DNA from: Chryseobacterium sp. S0630
GTDB taxonomy: Bacteria > Bacteroidota > Bacteroidia > Flavobacteriales > Weeksellaceae
Direction of reading: 5' to 3'
Length of the DNA stretch: 64,000 nt
NCBI RefSeq assembly: GCF_024158915.1
Contig: NZ_JAMZGF010000006.1
Location: forward strand, 1-64,000
Both the position numbers and the translations under genes were made by a program. The number at the start of each line of letters is the position of its first letter. The first letter of the stretch is position 1. Of the stretch, positions 26,260-36,845 are shown one piece after another. Below the pieces are notes generated by a model. The model did not search any database. It worked only from the letters and a program-made list of their open reading frames with translations, and was not told where the DNA came from.

Positions 26260-27219
26260 AACTTCATTGAGAAGGATATCTTCAATATCATCCGGATAAT
26301 CTACTCTGAGATGATGATCAGAAGCTACCCACTCCATAATTTCCTGAAGATTTAAAACCTTGGAATTGGGGATTCCCATTTTGTCAAGAGCACATGCATT
26401 GCATTCCTGTTCATATTGATTATGGATAGGAATTACAAATAGTTTTTTATCCATAAACAGAGCTTCTGCCGGACTTTCAAAACCTGCATTGCACAAAATT
26501 CCGTCACAACCTTCAAAGTATTTCAGATACTGGCTTTCATCAATAGGAAATACTTCTACATTTTTTACCTTTACCTGTACTTTGCTGTATTTTGAAAACA
26601 CTTTCCACTCCACAGGAATTTTTCTTAACACTTTAATGATATTCTCATCTGCAAAACTAGGCAGGTAAACAAGATAATATCCCTGTTTGTAAGGATTCAG
26701 ATTTCTGATCTTTCTCCTGATTACAGGTTTTTTAATCTGAGGATGATAATTTTCAAAATGAAACCCAATTTTCCTTTCACTTGGAACATAGTATTTTAAA
26801 ATCATTTCTCCCAGAAAGTCTTTTTTCTTCGGTTTTGGTGTTTCCGCAAAGCTCATGGAAGCCTGATGGCTGAGTTCTATCATCGGAAGTTTTTTCAGTT
26901 TAGAAGCCCAACCAGTCAAGGGTTCATAATCATTAATAATTAAATCATACTGTGACAGCTCTAATTCTCTGATGGTTTTAGCAGCTTCAAGAAATTTATT
27001 TTCAGTAAACGTTTTTCGATAGGATAAACCGCCTGTTTTATTATAAAGAAGGGAAATACCTCTGTGTTGAAAATTAATATCAAAATCAGCCTTCAATTGC
27101 GATTGATGACCGCTGATCAAGGTATCAACAGATGCATGTTTTTTGAGAAGAGGAATGATTTCCTGTGCTCGGGCAACATGTCCGTTTCCAGTACCCTGGA
27201 ATGCATATAAAATCTTCAT
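26248..27219 (-). CDS. Glycosyltransferase (GT28/UGT-like)
   Basis: A 323-residue GT-B-fold protein. The N-terminal motif YAFQGTGNGHVARAQEI is that of MurG/UGT-type transferases. The C-terminal donor site GCDGILCNAGFESPAEAL, followed by PIHNQYEQECNA, matches the nucleotide-sugar binding pattern of GT28. No signal peptide is present, so the enzyme acts on the cytoplasmic side. It starts 1 base from the end of the phosphoesterase gene, so the pair is translated together and may modify a lipid or polysaccharide of the envelope. Confidence 0.82.
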   Translation of the reverse strand: MKILYAFQGTGNGHVARAQEIIPLLKKHASVDTLISGHQSQLKADFDINFQHRGISLLYNKTGGLSYRKTFTENKFLEAAKTIRELELSQYDLIINDYEPLTGWASKLKKLPMIELSHQASMSFAETPKPKKKDFLGEMILKYYVPSERKIGFHFENYHPQIKKPVIRRKIRNLNPYKQGYYLVYLPSFADENIIKVLRKIPVEWKVFSKYSKVQVKVKNVEVFPIDESQYLKYFEGCDGILCNAGFESPAEALFMDKKLFVIPIHNQYEQECNACALDKMGIPNSKVLNLQEIMEWVASDHHLRVDYPDDIEDILLNEVLIL

Positions 27220-28044
27220 TTAGGAAAAGTTGGTTACAATTTTTAAAAGAGCAGAATTATCCATTTCCGGAATTTCTTCAGCTTCATCATCTTTCAGCAA
27301 ATGCTTATGCTCATCGTAATAAAAAATCTTCCATTCTTTATCATGATATTCTAAAGCGGACAGATTTTCAATCCAGTCACCGGAATTCAAATAAGTACAG
27401 GATCCTTTTTTATTAACAACCTCACGGATCTGCGGTTGATGGATATGCCCGCAAACGACATAATCATAATGATTGTCAATGGCCAGTTCGGAAGCCGTAA
27501 GTTCAAAATCACCGATATATTTTACTGCTTTTTTCACATTGTTTTTGATCTTTTTGGAAAACGAGTATTTCTCTTTACCCATTTTTTCTAAGAACCAATT
27601 TACAACATTATTGATAATAATCAGGAGGTCGTAACCTTTTCCACCGAGTTTGGCGATCCATTTTGAGTGCTGGACGGATGCATCGAAAACATCCCCATGA
27701 AAAATCCAGGTTTTTTTCTCATCTATATTCAGACAGATTTTATTACAGACTTTAAGTTTTCCCAGTTCAAAATCTGTGAACTTACGGAACATTTCGTCAT
27801 GATTGCCTGTAATGTAATAAACATCTGTGTTTTTGGTAGCCAGTGAAAGAATCTTTCTGATTACCTTCAAATGAGGTTTAGGGAAGTAAGACTTTTTAAA
27901 CTGCCAGATATCAATAATATCACCGTTTAAAACTAACGTTTTAGGCTGGATAGAATTGAGGTATCTCAACAATTCTTTAGCCTTACATCCATAAGTTCCC
28001 AAATGAACATCCGATATAACAACTAATTCAACGTTTCTTTTCAT
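27220..28044 (-). CDS. LpxH-like metallophosphoesterase (UDP-2,3-diacylglucosamine diphosphatase family)
   Basis: A 274-residue calcineurin-like phosphoesterase. Metal-binding motifs in order are SDVHLG, NGDIIDIW, TGNHDE and CGHIHQP. The wide spacing and ISDVHLGTYGCKAKEL opening fit the LpxH-like group of Bacteroidota. An LpxH or LpxI role in lipid A, or cleavage of another nucleotide-sugar lipid, is possible. The ATG at 28044 is preferred over the TTG at 28056. The glycosyltransferase gene follows immediately on the same strand. Confidence 0.82.
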   Translation of the reverse strand: MKRNVELVVISDVHLGTYGCKAKELLRYLNSIQPKTLVLNGDIIDIWQFKKSYFPKPHLKVIRKILSLATKNTDVYYITGNHDEMFRKFTDFELGKLKVCNKICLNIDEKKTWIFHGDVFDASVQHSKWIAKLGGKGYDLLIIINNVVNWFLEKMGKEKYSFSKKIKNNVKKAVKYIGDFELTASELAIDNHYDYVVCGHIHQPQIREVVNKKGSCTYLNSGDWIENLSALEYHDKEWKIFYYDEHKHLLKDDEAEEIPEMDNSALLKIVTNFS

Positions 28045-28101
28045 AGTTTTGTACAAAGAAACTAATTGAAAATTAACTGTATATGAATGCTATGTTATTT
28101 T

Positions 28102-28842
28102 TTATAAAGAGTTCATCAGCTCTTCTGTGATTTCCATATTGTGGTAAACGTTTTGCACGTCATCATCCTCTTCGAAACGCTCAAGCATTTTCATATTAGC
28201 TTTGAACTGTTCTGCGTTTACTTCTTTTGTATTGTTTGGAATTCTTTGAAGTTCTGCACTTTTTGCTTCAATTCCAAGCGCGTCCAATTTGTGAGATAAA
28301 GAACCGAAATCTTCAAAAGCTGTAGTAATCATTACTTCCTCTTCATCCTTTTCCACATCTTCTGCACCACCATCAATCATTTCCATTTCGAAATCATCCC
28401 AATCCATTTTAATCTGAGCTAAATCTATTGTGAAAATTCCTTTTCTATCGAAGATAAATGCTAACTCACCATTTTTACCAAGGTTACCGTCAAACTTATT
28501 GAAAACAGCTCTTACGTTGGCTACAGTTCTTGTTGTATTGTTTGTAGTACATTCTACAAAAAAAGCAACACCACCTTGTCCATAACCTTCATAAGTGATT
28601 TCTTCATAGTTTTCTGCATCTGCACCACTCGCTTTCTTAATGGCTCTTTCAACATTATCCTTAGGCATATTCGCCCCTTTTGCGTTTTGGATACATCTTC
28701 TCAATGCAGGATTGGATTCCGGATCTGTTCCACCAGCTTTTACCGCTAATGCAATATCTTTTCCAATTTTAGAGAATGTCTTGGCCATTTTATCCCATCT
28801 GGCCATTTTAGAAGCTTTTCTATATTCAAATGCTCTTCCCAT
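28102..28842 (-). CDS. yebC: YebC/PmpR-family transcriptional or translational regulator
   Basis: A 246-residue YebC-family protein. The start is set at ATG 28842 (MGRAFEYRKASKMARW), as in relatives; a longer frame begins with TTG at 28875. Family motifs are FSKIGKDIALAVKAGG, NAKGANMPKDNVERAI and YEGYGQGGVAFFVE. Relatives act as DNA-binding regulators, and recent work places YebC at the ribosome on proline-rich stretches. It has its own unit; the ompA terminator lies about 50 bases upstream of its start, so it is transcribed separately. Confidence 0.92.
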   Translation of the reverse strand: MGRAFEYRKASKMARWDKMAKTFSKIGKDIALAVKAGGTDPESNPALRRCIQNAKGANMPKDNVERAIKKASGADAENYEEITYEGYGQGGVAFFVECTTNNTTRTVANVRAVFNKFDGNLGKNGELAFIFDRKGIFTIDLAQIKMDWDDFEMEMIDGGAEDVEKDEEEVMITTAFEDFGSLSHKLDALGIEAKSAELQRIPNNTKEVNAEQFKANMKMLERFEEDDDVQNVYHNMEITEELMNSL

Positions 28843-28891
28843 TTTAATTTTTAAATTTCCAACAAAATTACTCAAAAGTCAACAAAAAAAA

Positions 28892-28918
28892 AATACCTCC
28901 AATCAAATTGGAGGTATT
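28892..28918 (-). terminator. Terminator of the OmpA gene
   Basis: AATACCTCCAAT and ATTGGAGGTATT form a perfect 12-bp stem with a CAA loop. On the minus strand a run of T follows at once, 20 bases after the OmpA stop codon. Confidence 0.88.
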
Positions 28919-28937
28919 CATTATTTAGAAAAATTAA

Positions 28938-30449
28938 TTATTTTTTCTTTTTAGCAGCAGCTTTTTTCTTAGCTGGAGCTTTTTTAGTAGCTTTCTTAGT
29001 AGCTTTTTTTGCTGGAGCAACAACATCAGATTTCTGATATTTGTTCCATTCACTGTCATCACCAATGTATCTAACAGTTACTTTTCTATCAGATTGTCTT
29101 TCAGCATCAGATGCAGATTCTGCAACTTTAGCATTTTGCTCTCCGATACCTACTGATTTTAAAGCGTTAACATCTACACCTCTTGCATCTAAAGCAGCAA
29201 CTACAGAAGCAGCTCTTTCTTTAGATAATTTCAAGTTGTAAGCATCACTTCCTTTTCTGTCAGTTTCACCAACTAATAGGAATCTACCTCCATCTTTCTT
29301 AATGATTTCAGATGCAGTATCTAGAGCTCCTTTAGATTCCGGCTTGATTGTAGCTTTGTTGAAATCGAAGTAAACGCTCTTAAGGTTTTTCTCAACGTCA
29401 GTAGCTGTTACTTCTTTTGGTTTAGGACATCCGTTGTATTCAGGAAGACCTGGAACAGTAGGACAAGCATCATCTTTATCTAGGATACCGTCACCGTCTG
29501 TATCTGGCCAAGGACAACCGTTGTTTTCAGCAGGACCTGCTACTGTAGGACAAGCGTCATCTTTGTCGATTACACCATCACCGTCAGTATCTGGCCAAGG
29601 GCATCCGTTGTTTTCAACTGGACCAGCCACTTCTGGACATTGATCGTCTTTATCTGGAACTCCGTCACCGTCAGTATCAGGACATCCTTGGAATTCTGGT
29701 AAACCTGGAGTATCTGGACAAAGGTCATCTTTATCTAGGATACCATCCTTATCTCTATCTCTGTTTCCGAATCTGAATAAGATAGAAGCAGAAGCTTGCC
29801 AGAAGTTAGCCACTGTAGAGTGGTCACCTGGAGTTGATACATAATCTCCTTGGATACCAAGACCGAAGTTCTTAGTTACCCAGAAGTTAGCACCAGCACC
29901 AGTAGCTACAGTAAAGTGATTCGCTTTACCGTTTTCGTTACCGTCCTTACCGTTAACAATGTTTTCGATTGGATTACCGTTAGCATCAACAGCTGTTCTA
30001 GGGAAAGTAAGAGCTGTATAGTCATGTCTTAAATAGTTAGCACCAACTCTTAAATATGGATCAAACCAAGATTCTTCGTTCCATAAAAGACCTGCAGCGT
30101 GAGCCTGGAAACCAAGACCTGTCATTAGGAAAAATTCTTTCCCCATGTTAAATCTTTTGTTCTCAACATTTCCAACAGAAGTTTGCCAGTCAATTACTAA
30201 ACCTTTACCAACGTTTCTAGCAACTGTTAACTTAGATAGTGGAGGTGTAATAGAGAAGTTGTTCACATTGAACATGTTCTTTGTCAAATTGTTAGCAGAG
30301 AACGTATTACTGAAAGTACCTCTTGCTGCTACGTGGTTTTCAGCATGAGCACCAACTCCGATTAACCACGGATTGTTGGTAGTCTGTGCGAAAACAGTAG
30401 AGGCAACAGTAAGCGCCAATGCTGAAATTCCTAATTTTAGATTTTTCAT
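28938..30449 (-). CDS. OmpA-family outer-membrane protein with TSP type-3 repeats and a lysine-rich tail
   Basis: A 503-residue protein. A signal peptide ends at STVFAQ (about 22). A beta-barrel follows to about 230, then calcium-binding thrombospondin type-3 repeats (DTDGDGVPDKDD and three similar) to about 345. The OmpA peptidoglycan-binding domain (SVYFDFNKATIKPES, later LSKERAASVV) comes next. The final 22 residues are almost only Lys and Ala (positions 482-503, KKATKK repeats), unlike most OmpA proteins. Its strong terminator suggests a heavily expressed gene. It probably links the outer membrane to the cell wall. Confidence 0.92.
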   Translation of the reverse strand: MKNLKLGISALALTVASTVFAQTTNNPWLIGVGAHAENHVAARGTFSNTFSANNLTKNMFNVNNFSITPPLSKLTVARNVGKGLVIDWQTSVGNVENKRFNMGKEFFLMTGLGFQAHAAGLLWNEESWFDPYLRVGANYLRHDYTALTFPRTAVDANGNPIENIVNGKDGNENGKANHFTVATGAGANFWVTKNFGLGIQGDYVSTPGDHSTVANFWQASASILFRFGNRDRDKDGILDKDDLCPDTPGLPEFQGCPDTDGDGVPDKDDQCPEVAGPVENNGCPWPDTDGDGVIDKDDACPTVAGPAENNGCPWPDTDGDGILDKDDACPTVPGLPEYNGCPKPKEVTATDVEKNLKSVYFDFNKATIKPESKGALDTASEIIKKDGGRFLLVGETDRKGSDAYNLKLSKERAASVVAALDARGVDVNALKSVGIGEQNAKVAESASDAERQSDRKVTVRYIGDDSEWNKYQKSDVVAPAKKATKKATKKAPAKKKAAAKKKK

Positions 30450-30526
30450 AGAATTAAATGATTAAATAATTGATAATGCAAAATAAATATAATTTTTCTT
30501 TATATACAAAGTTTTTCAAATGATTT

Positions 30527-30988
30527 TTAACTTTTCTTTAATATTCTGTCGAGGTTCCGTTTATTTTCTCTATCTTTTATCGCCTCTCTTTTATCGAAAA
30601 GTTTTTTCCCTCTACCAAGCGCTATCAGCACCTTTGCTTTCCCTCGGTCAGTGATATATAATTTTAAAGGTATTATGGTGTTCCCAGCATCCTTTAACTT
30701 TTTTTCAAGTTTTTGTAATTCTTTTTTGTGCAAGAGCAATTTCCGTTCCCTTTTTGTTTTGTGATTGTAAAAAGTTCCCAATTTATACTCATCAATCATC
30801 ATGTTGATGATGTACAATTCCCCATCAATAAACTGACAGAAGGATTCTGTAATGGATGCTTTGGAAGAACGTAAAGATTTTATTTCCGTACCCGTCAAAA
30901 CCATTCCGGCTTCGTATTCTTCTAGAATTTCATATTCAAAACGGGCTCTTTTATTTAATATGCTAACTGTTTTCTCAATCTTCATCAT
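30527..30988 (-). CDS. smpB: SsrA-binding protein
   Basis: A 153-residue partner of tmRNA in trans-translation. Typical blocks are NKRARFEYEILEEYEAGMVLTGTEIKSLR, then GTFYNHKTKRERKLLLHKKE and the basic C-terminal tail (LFDKREAIKDRENKRNLDR). Two consecutive ATG codons exist; the second (30985) is as likely. The ssrA gene itself is not in this window. It lies downstream of the OmpA start region with a divergent ABC-F gene beyond. Confidence 0.95.
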   Translation of the reverse strand: MMKIEKTVSILNKRARFEYEILEEYEAGMVLTGTEIKSLRSSKASITESFCQFIDGELYIINMMIDEYKLGTFYNHKTKRERKLLLHKKELQKLEKKLKDAGNTIIPLKLYITDRGKAKVLIALGRGKKLFDKREAIKDRENKRNLDRILKKS

Positions 30989-31034
30989 TTTAAAATTTCG
31001 TTAATGAAATATATAAAAAATACCATACATTTAA

Positions 31035-32729
<1,695 letters not shown>

Positions 32730-32754
32730 TCTGAACAACATTAAAATCTATATA

Positions 32755-32787
32755 AAAATACCTCAAAGCAATGCTTTGAGGTATTTT
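32755..32787. terminator. Bidirectional terminator between ABC-F and M48 genes
   Basis: AAAATACCTCAAAGCA and TGCTTTGAGGTATTTT give a 16-bp near-perfect hairpin between two convergent genes. Confidence 0.88.
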
Positions 32788-32810
32788 CGTTTAAACAATA
32801 AATAAAATAA

Positions 32811-33623
32811 TTATTTCGTCAATTTAGCAGTGGGTAAAGCTACAGTTCCCGGATCTTTCCATAAACCTTCTTTCTCTGCTTTCTTTTTGATAGATTCTGC
32901 TCTTTTGTTGCTGTCGGGGTGAGAATTGAACATCTTTTCAAAATTAGTCTGTGTACTTCCTTCTGAAAGTAAAGCTAACTTTTTAAAAGCTGTATAAGCA
33001 CCCACAACATCATATTTATTAGCTTTCATAAAGTCATATGAATAAGTATCTGCTTCAGACTCCTGCTTTTTACTGTGTGAAGCATCTAAAAAGGCATTCG
33101 CCATCTTTCCTACCTGACTTTCATTAAGGGTAGCTACAGCTGACGAAGCTGATGATGCAGCATCTAATGCAGCCGCTTTCAGGTAAGCTGATTTCATAGC
33201 ATCTTTGGTATCCTGATTCTTTACGTGGCCGATTTCGTGGCCGATTACAGCAAGTAATTCATTATCAGTCATAATATCCATTAATGAAGAGAATACGCGT
33301 ACACTTCCGTCTGCACAGGCAAACGCATTGATATCTTTTACTTTATAAACTTTATAATTCAGGTTCAGACCATCCTGAGATTTATGTTTTCCAAACAATT
33401 TGTTCAGTCTCACAGTGTATGGGTCTTTAGGTCCTGCTACAGGATTATTTTTATCCATCCAATCTACTGATTCTTTGGATAATTTAACAGCATCTTCGTT
33501 GGTAAATGTTAAGGCTTTTGCACCATTTGAAACCATTCCGGCAGCTTTTCCGAGGTTAATTTTCTGTGCATTGATCGAATACATTGCCCCAAATAACATA
33601 AGGCTTAGCGTAATTTTTTTCAT
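32811..33623 (-). CDS. M48-family zinc metalloprotease, exported
   Basis: A peptidase of the BepA/YfgC-like M48 type. The start at the second Met (33623) gives 270 residues with a signal peptide (MKKITLSLMLFGAMYSINAQ). The zinc motif is HEIGH at 129-133 and the third ligand is in ESEADTYSYDFM. Its short length, with no TPR domain, is typical of periplasmic M48 proteins in Bacteroidota. It probably degrades misassembled outer-membrane proteins. It has its own terminator. Confidence 0.88.
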   Translation of the reverse strand: MKKITLSLMLFGAMYSINAQKINLGKAAGMVSNGAKALTFTNEDAVKLSKESVDWMDKNNPVAGPKDPYTVRLNKLFGKHKSQDGLNLNYKVYKVKDINAFACADGSVRVFSSLMDIMTDNELLAVIGHEIGHVKNQDTKDAMKSAYLKAAALDAASSASSAVATLNESQVGKMANAFLDASHSKKQESEADTYSYDFMKANKYDVVGAYTAFKKLALLSEGSTQTNFEKMFNSHPDSNKRAESIKKKAEKEGLWKDPGTVALPTAKLTK

Positions 33624-33629
33624 AGTCAT

Positions 33630-33967
33630 TTAAAATTTGGAGCACGAAGATAATATTTTTTAACAATTATTAAGTCAAAAATTCTCCTATATCTGTCTTG
33701 AATGTTATTTTTTTTATCATTGAAAAGAAATCCGAAATTTCTTGCCTTTTATTTTAAACAAAATAATCCTAAAAATGCGTGATACATATAGTTTGAAAGA
33801 GTATAATTTTCCTGCAGAGATCATTTTTAAAATGAATAAGAATATAATTCCGCTGATCAATTTAACTAACAAGTATAAATTTTGCTCATCCTTATGCCAT
33901 CCATTTTAAAATCTAATTTGCTGATTTTTAAAGACGCTTTTAGAACTTTTTTCCCTATTTTTGTGAA
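33630..33967. other. Intergenic region between M48 and recJ
   Basis: A 338-base AT-rich gap between divergent genes. It carries promoter-like sequence at the recJ end and no hairpin with a T-run. A 44-codon frame (33775-33909, MRDTYSLKEYNF...) exists but has no family resemblance and ends in a weak context; I leave it uncalled. Confidence 0.4.
33956..33963 (+). promoter_or_regulatory. Probable -7 box just ahead of recJ
   Basis: TATTTTTG matches TAnnTTTG and ends 4 bases before the recJ ATG at 33968. If used, transcription would start at or next to the ATG, giving a near-leaderless mRNA. Confidence 0.35.
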
Positions 33968-35680
33968 ATGAGTCAAAAATGGATTTACAAGCCTGAACCC
34001 GATGAGGAAGTTGTTGACAGACTAAGTTCGTCACTTGGTTTTGGTACTTTTGAATCTAAAATCCTCGTTCTAAGGGGAATTGACAATTATCAAAAGGCCA
34101 GAGAATTCTTCAAACCCAACCTTAACGATATACACAATCCGTTTTTAATGGCAGACATGCAAAAAGCTGTAGAGCGTATTGCCACCGCTATTGAAAATGG
34201 AGAAAAAATATTGGTATATGGTGACTATGATGTGGACGGAACCACAGCTGTTGCTTTGATGTACCTTTATCTCAGCAAAATTGTTGAGAAAAAATATCTG
34301 GATTATTATATTCCTGACAGAAATTCTGAAGGATATGGAATTTCCACGGAAGGAATTGATTTTGCCAAAGAAAATGGTTTTTCATTAATCATTGCTCTGG
34401 ACTGTGGAATCAAAGCACTTGATATGATCAACTATGCCAGCAATCTGGATATCGATTTTATTATTTGTGACCATCACCTTCCGGGTGAAGAGATTCCTAA
34501 TGCTGCAGCTGTACTTGACCCAAAAAGGAATGACTGCCGATATCCTTTCAAAGAACTTTCAGGATGTGGTGTTGGTTTTAAGCTTTGCCAGGGACTTAAT
34601 ACCATTTATAAATTACCGGAAGCAGAATTATTTGAACTGACAGACCTTCTGGCAATCTCCATTGCAGCAGATATTGTTTCCATGACAGGAGAAAACAGAG
34701 TTCTGGCTAAAATGGGATTAAAAACCCTCAGAAAGACCAGAAATCTTGGTTTAAGATTATTGATTCCTGAGGATAAACTTTCTCATTTTGAAATTTCCAA
34801 TATTGTTTTTGAAATCGCTCCTAAAATTAATGCTGCCGGAAGAATTTCTCATGGTAAAGCTGCTGTAGAGCTTATGGTTTCTGACAATCTGAAACATGCC
34901 AATCAGATTGTAAATGATATCATGAATCTCAACGATGAAAGGCGTGAGCTGGATATGAATTCCACACTTTCTGCTTTAAATCAGATTATAGAATCCCAGC
35001 AGGAAACCAAGCATACTACAATCGTTTATCATCCTGAATGGAATAAAGGTGTAATTGGTATTGTTGCCTCAAGGCTTATTGAAACCTATTATAAACCTAC
35101 CCTTGTATTTACTGATGGTAATAATGGGGAAATGGTAGCTTCTGCAAGATCTGTTTCTGATTTTGATGTACATGAAGCCCTTGATTTGTGTTCTGAATAT
35201 TTCCTTAAATTCGGGGGACATCATGCTGCGGCCGGACTTTCGATGGAGAAGGATAAATTTGATGCTTTCAAGGAAAAATTTGAAAGAATTGTTTCTGAAA
35301 AAATCAAGGATCATCAGAAAGAACCTTCTATTACGATTGATACAGAGATTAAAGTAGATGAAATCAACAGAGAGTTTATCAATTTCCACAGAAAACTGGC
35401 TCCATTTGGACCTCATAATATGAAACCTATTTTTACGTTAACGGATCAGAAACTTTCCGGGTATGTAAAAACAATGGGAAAAGATAATAATCACCTGAAG
35501 TTTTATATCAGACAGGAATCTACAGGACGAAATATTGAATGTGTCGGATTCAAACTGGGACAGTTTGTTGAGGATTTTAAAAATAAAAGTTTCGACCTTG
35601 CTTTTACCCTGGAAGAAAATCACTGGAAAGGCAATGTAACTCATTATCTTAATATTAAGGATGTAAAATTTAGAGAGTAA
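33968..35680 (+). CDS. recJ: Single-stranded-DNA-specific 5'-3' exonuclease
   Basis: A 570-residue RecJ of DHH-phosphoesterase type. Motif I is VYGDYDVDGTTAVALMYLYL at about 89-108, motif II is ALDCGIKALD, motif III is CDHHLPG and the DHHA1 part has GGHHAAAGLS. The C-terminal OB fold closes the protein. It resects DNA in recombination and repair. The nadD gene follows 107 bases later on the same strand, with a periodic element between them. Confidence 0.96.
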   Translation: MSQKWIYKPEPDEEVVDRLSSSLGFGTFESKILVLRGIDNYQKAREFFKPNLNDIHNPFLMADMQKAVERIATAIENGEKILVYGDYDVDGTTAVALMYLYLSKIVEKKYLDYYIPDRNSEGYGISTEGIDFAKENGFSLIIALDCGIKALDMINYASNLDIDFIICDHHLPGEEIPNAAAVLDPKRNDCRYPFKELSGCGVGFKLCQGLNTIYKLPEAELFELTDLLAISIAADIVSMTGENRVLAKMGLKTLRKTRNLGLRLLIPEDKLSHFEISNIVFEIAPKINAAGRISHGKAAVELMVSDNLKHANQIVNDIMNLNDERRELDMNSTLSALNQIIESQQETKHTTIVYHPEWNKGVIGIVASRLIETYYKPTLVFTDGNNGEMVASARSVSDFDVHEALDLCSEYFLKFGGHHAAAGLSMEKDKFDAFKEKFERIVSEKIKDHQKEPSITIDTEIKVDEINREFINFHRKLAPFGPHNMKPIFTLTDQKLSGYVKTMGKDNNHLKFYIRQESTGRNIECVGFKLGQFVEDFKNKSFDLAFTLEENHWKGNVTHYLNIKDVKFRE

Positions 35681-35682
35681 GT

Positions 35683-35787
35683 AAGGTTGCAGGATTTAGG
35701 TTGCACATAATAAAAGCCTGAACAAATATAAAGTTCTGATCAAAATATTGATATTCTAAACTACTGCTACCTATTAGCTAACAAAAA
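35683..35787. repeat. Gene-less element with two inverted 7-bp periodic arms, recJ-nadD gap
   Basis: The left arm has AGG at 35684, 35691 and 35698, then ACA at 35705. The right arm on the minus strand has anchors at 35756, 35763, 35770 and 35777 (TAG, AGT, AGG, AGC). Its sequence AATAGGTAGCAGT is close to the right arm of the unit at 19927-19966. About 50 bases lie between the arms and hold no gene. The left arm starts 2 bases after the recJ stop and the right arm ends just ahead of the nadD ATG at 35788. Confidence 0.6.
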
Positions 35788-36372
35788 ATGAAAAAAATCG
35801 GTTTATTTTTCGGATCATTCAATCCTATTCATATCGGGCATCTTATTCTGGCTAATTATATTCTGGAAAATTCTGACATGGATGAACTTTGGTTTGTAGT
35901 AAGTCCACAAAACCCGTTTAAAGACAAAAAATCTTTACTGAATGACCATAACAGACTTGATATGGTACAACTTGCGGTAAAGAACTATCCCAATATGAGA
36001 GCTTCCAATGTAGAATTCTCTCTTCCGAAACCAAGTTATACTATTGATACGCTAACTTATCTTCATGAAAAATATCCTGATTATTCTTTCAGTCTGATCA
36101 TGGGCGAAGATAATCTGAAGAGTCTTCACAAATGGAAAAACTCTGATATGCTGATCAAAAATCATCATATCATTGTCTATCCAAGAGTATTTGAAGGAGA
36201 GAAAAAAGATTCCGAATATTTACAACATGAAAATATCTCTCTGATCAAGGCTCCGGTAATAGAACTTTCTGCTACGGAAATCCGTAATATGGTTAAGAAT
36301 GGTAAAAATGTAAGACCTATGCTTCCGCCTGAAGTTTTTGAATATTTGGATGGTAGTAGTTTTTATAAGTAA
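35788..36372 (+). CDS. nadD: Nicotinate-nucleotide adenylyltransferase
   Basis: A 194-residue enzyme that makes deamido-NAD from NaMN in NAD synthesis. GSFNPIHIGHL holds the nucleotidyltransferase HxGH motif (His15, His18), and the C-terminal signature is ELSATEIRNMVKNGK. The Trp and acidic block LIMGEDNLKSLHKW is typical. It lies between two periodic elements, with DUF3817 downstream on the same strand. Confidence 0.96.
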   Translation: MKKIGLFFGSFNPIHIGHLILANYILENSDMDELWFVVSPQNPFKDKKSLLNDHNRLDMVQLAVKNYPNMRASNVEFSLPKPSYTIDTLTYLHEKYPDYSFSLIMGEDNLKSLHKWKNSDMLIKNHHIIVYPRVFEGEKKDSEYLQHENISLIKAPVIELSATEIRNMVKNGKNVRPMLPPEVFEYLDGSSFYK

Positions 36373-36383
36373 TTTTGCACATC

Positions 36384-36450
36384 AGAAATGAGAGGCTAAA
36401 ACTAAAAGCCGGAGAAAGACTCTTACCTTTTATCTCTCACCTCATAATTT
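36384..36450. repeat. Gene-less inverted 7-bp periodic arms, nadD-DUF3817 gap
   Basis: The left arm has GAG, AAA, AAG, AGA at 36392, 36399, 36406, 36413. The right arm on the minus strand has GAG, GAG, AAG, GAG at 36441, 36434, 36427, 36420. All are exactly 7 bases apart. The two arms touch and can fold into a long imperfect hairpin. No gene is inside. Confidence 0.6.
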
Positions 36451-36455
36451 AAGAA

Positions 36456-36794
36456 ATGGACTTCATCGAAAAAATATTCTCAAAATATTCTCAGGAAAAA
36501 ATTATCAAATGGTTTAAGCAGATATGTCTTGCCGAAGCTGTTTCATGTCTTTTGCTGTACTGTGTTGCGATGATCTGGATCCGGTATGATGAAAATTTAT
36601 ATTCTATTATCTTCATCAGCGTTATTGGTAGTTTACACGGATTATTTTTTACACTTTACCTTTTGTTATGCCTTCCTGCCAGAAAAATTTATAACTGGGA
36701 TGACGAAGATTTTGTTTTTGCTTTATTATCAGCATTCTTCCCTTTTGCAACGGTTTGGGTAGATAAGAAGCTAGCACGATTCGATAGAGAATAA
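36456..36794 (+). CDS. DUF3817-domain integral membrane protein
   Basis: A 112-residue protein with three transmembrane helices at about 24-44, 51-70 and 84-101. The central block SVIGSLHGLFFTLYLLLC has the conserved GxxHG of DUF3817, a YdzA-like family of unknown function. It is on the same strand as nadD and followed by a terminator, so it ends this transcript. Confidence 0.82.
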   Translation: MDFIEKIFSKYSQEKIIKWFKQICLAEAVSCLLLYCVAMIWIRYDENLYSIIFISVIGSLHGLFFTLYLLLCLPARKIYNWDDEDFVFALLSAFFPFATVWVDKKLARFDRE

Positions 36795-36806
36795 ATATAC
36801 TGCATA

Positions 36807-36835
36807 AAAAAAGGACCATTTCGGTCCTTTTTATT
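36807..36835. terminator. Bidirectional terminator after DUF3817
   Basis: AAAAAGGACC and GGTCCTTTTT form a 10-bp stem with a short loop between convergent genes, with A-rich and T-rich flanks. Confidence 0.85.
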
Positions 36836-36845
36836 TTTATGGTGA

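Noticed and set aside
28842..28875. TTG start and longer N terminus for YebC
   Set aside because: The family starts at MGRAFEYRK; the ATG at 28842 fits and the extra 11 residues do not.
33775..33909. 44-codon frame MRDTYSLKEYNF... upstream of recJ
   Set aside because: No family resemblance, no ribosomal or promoter support, and composition like the AT-rich gap.
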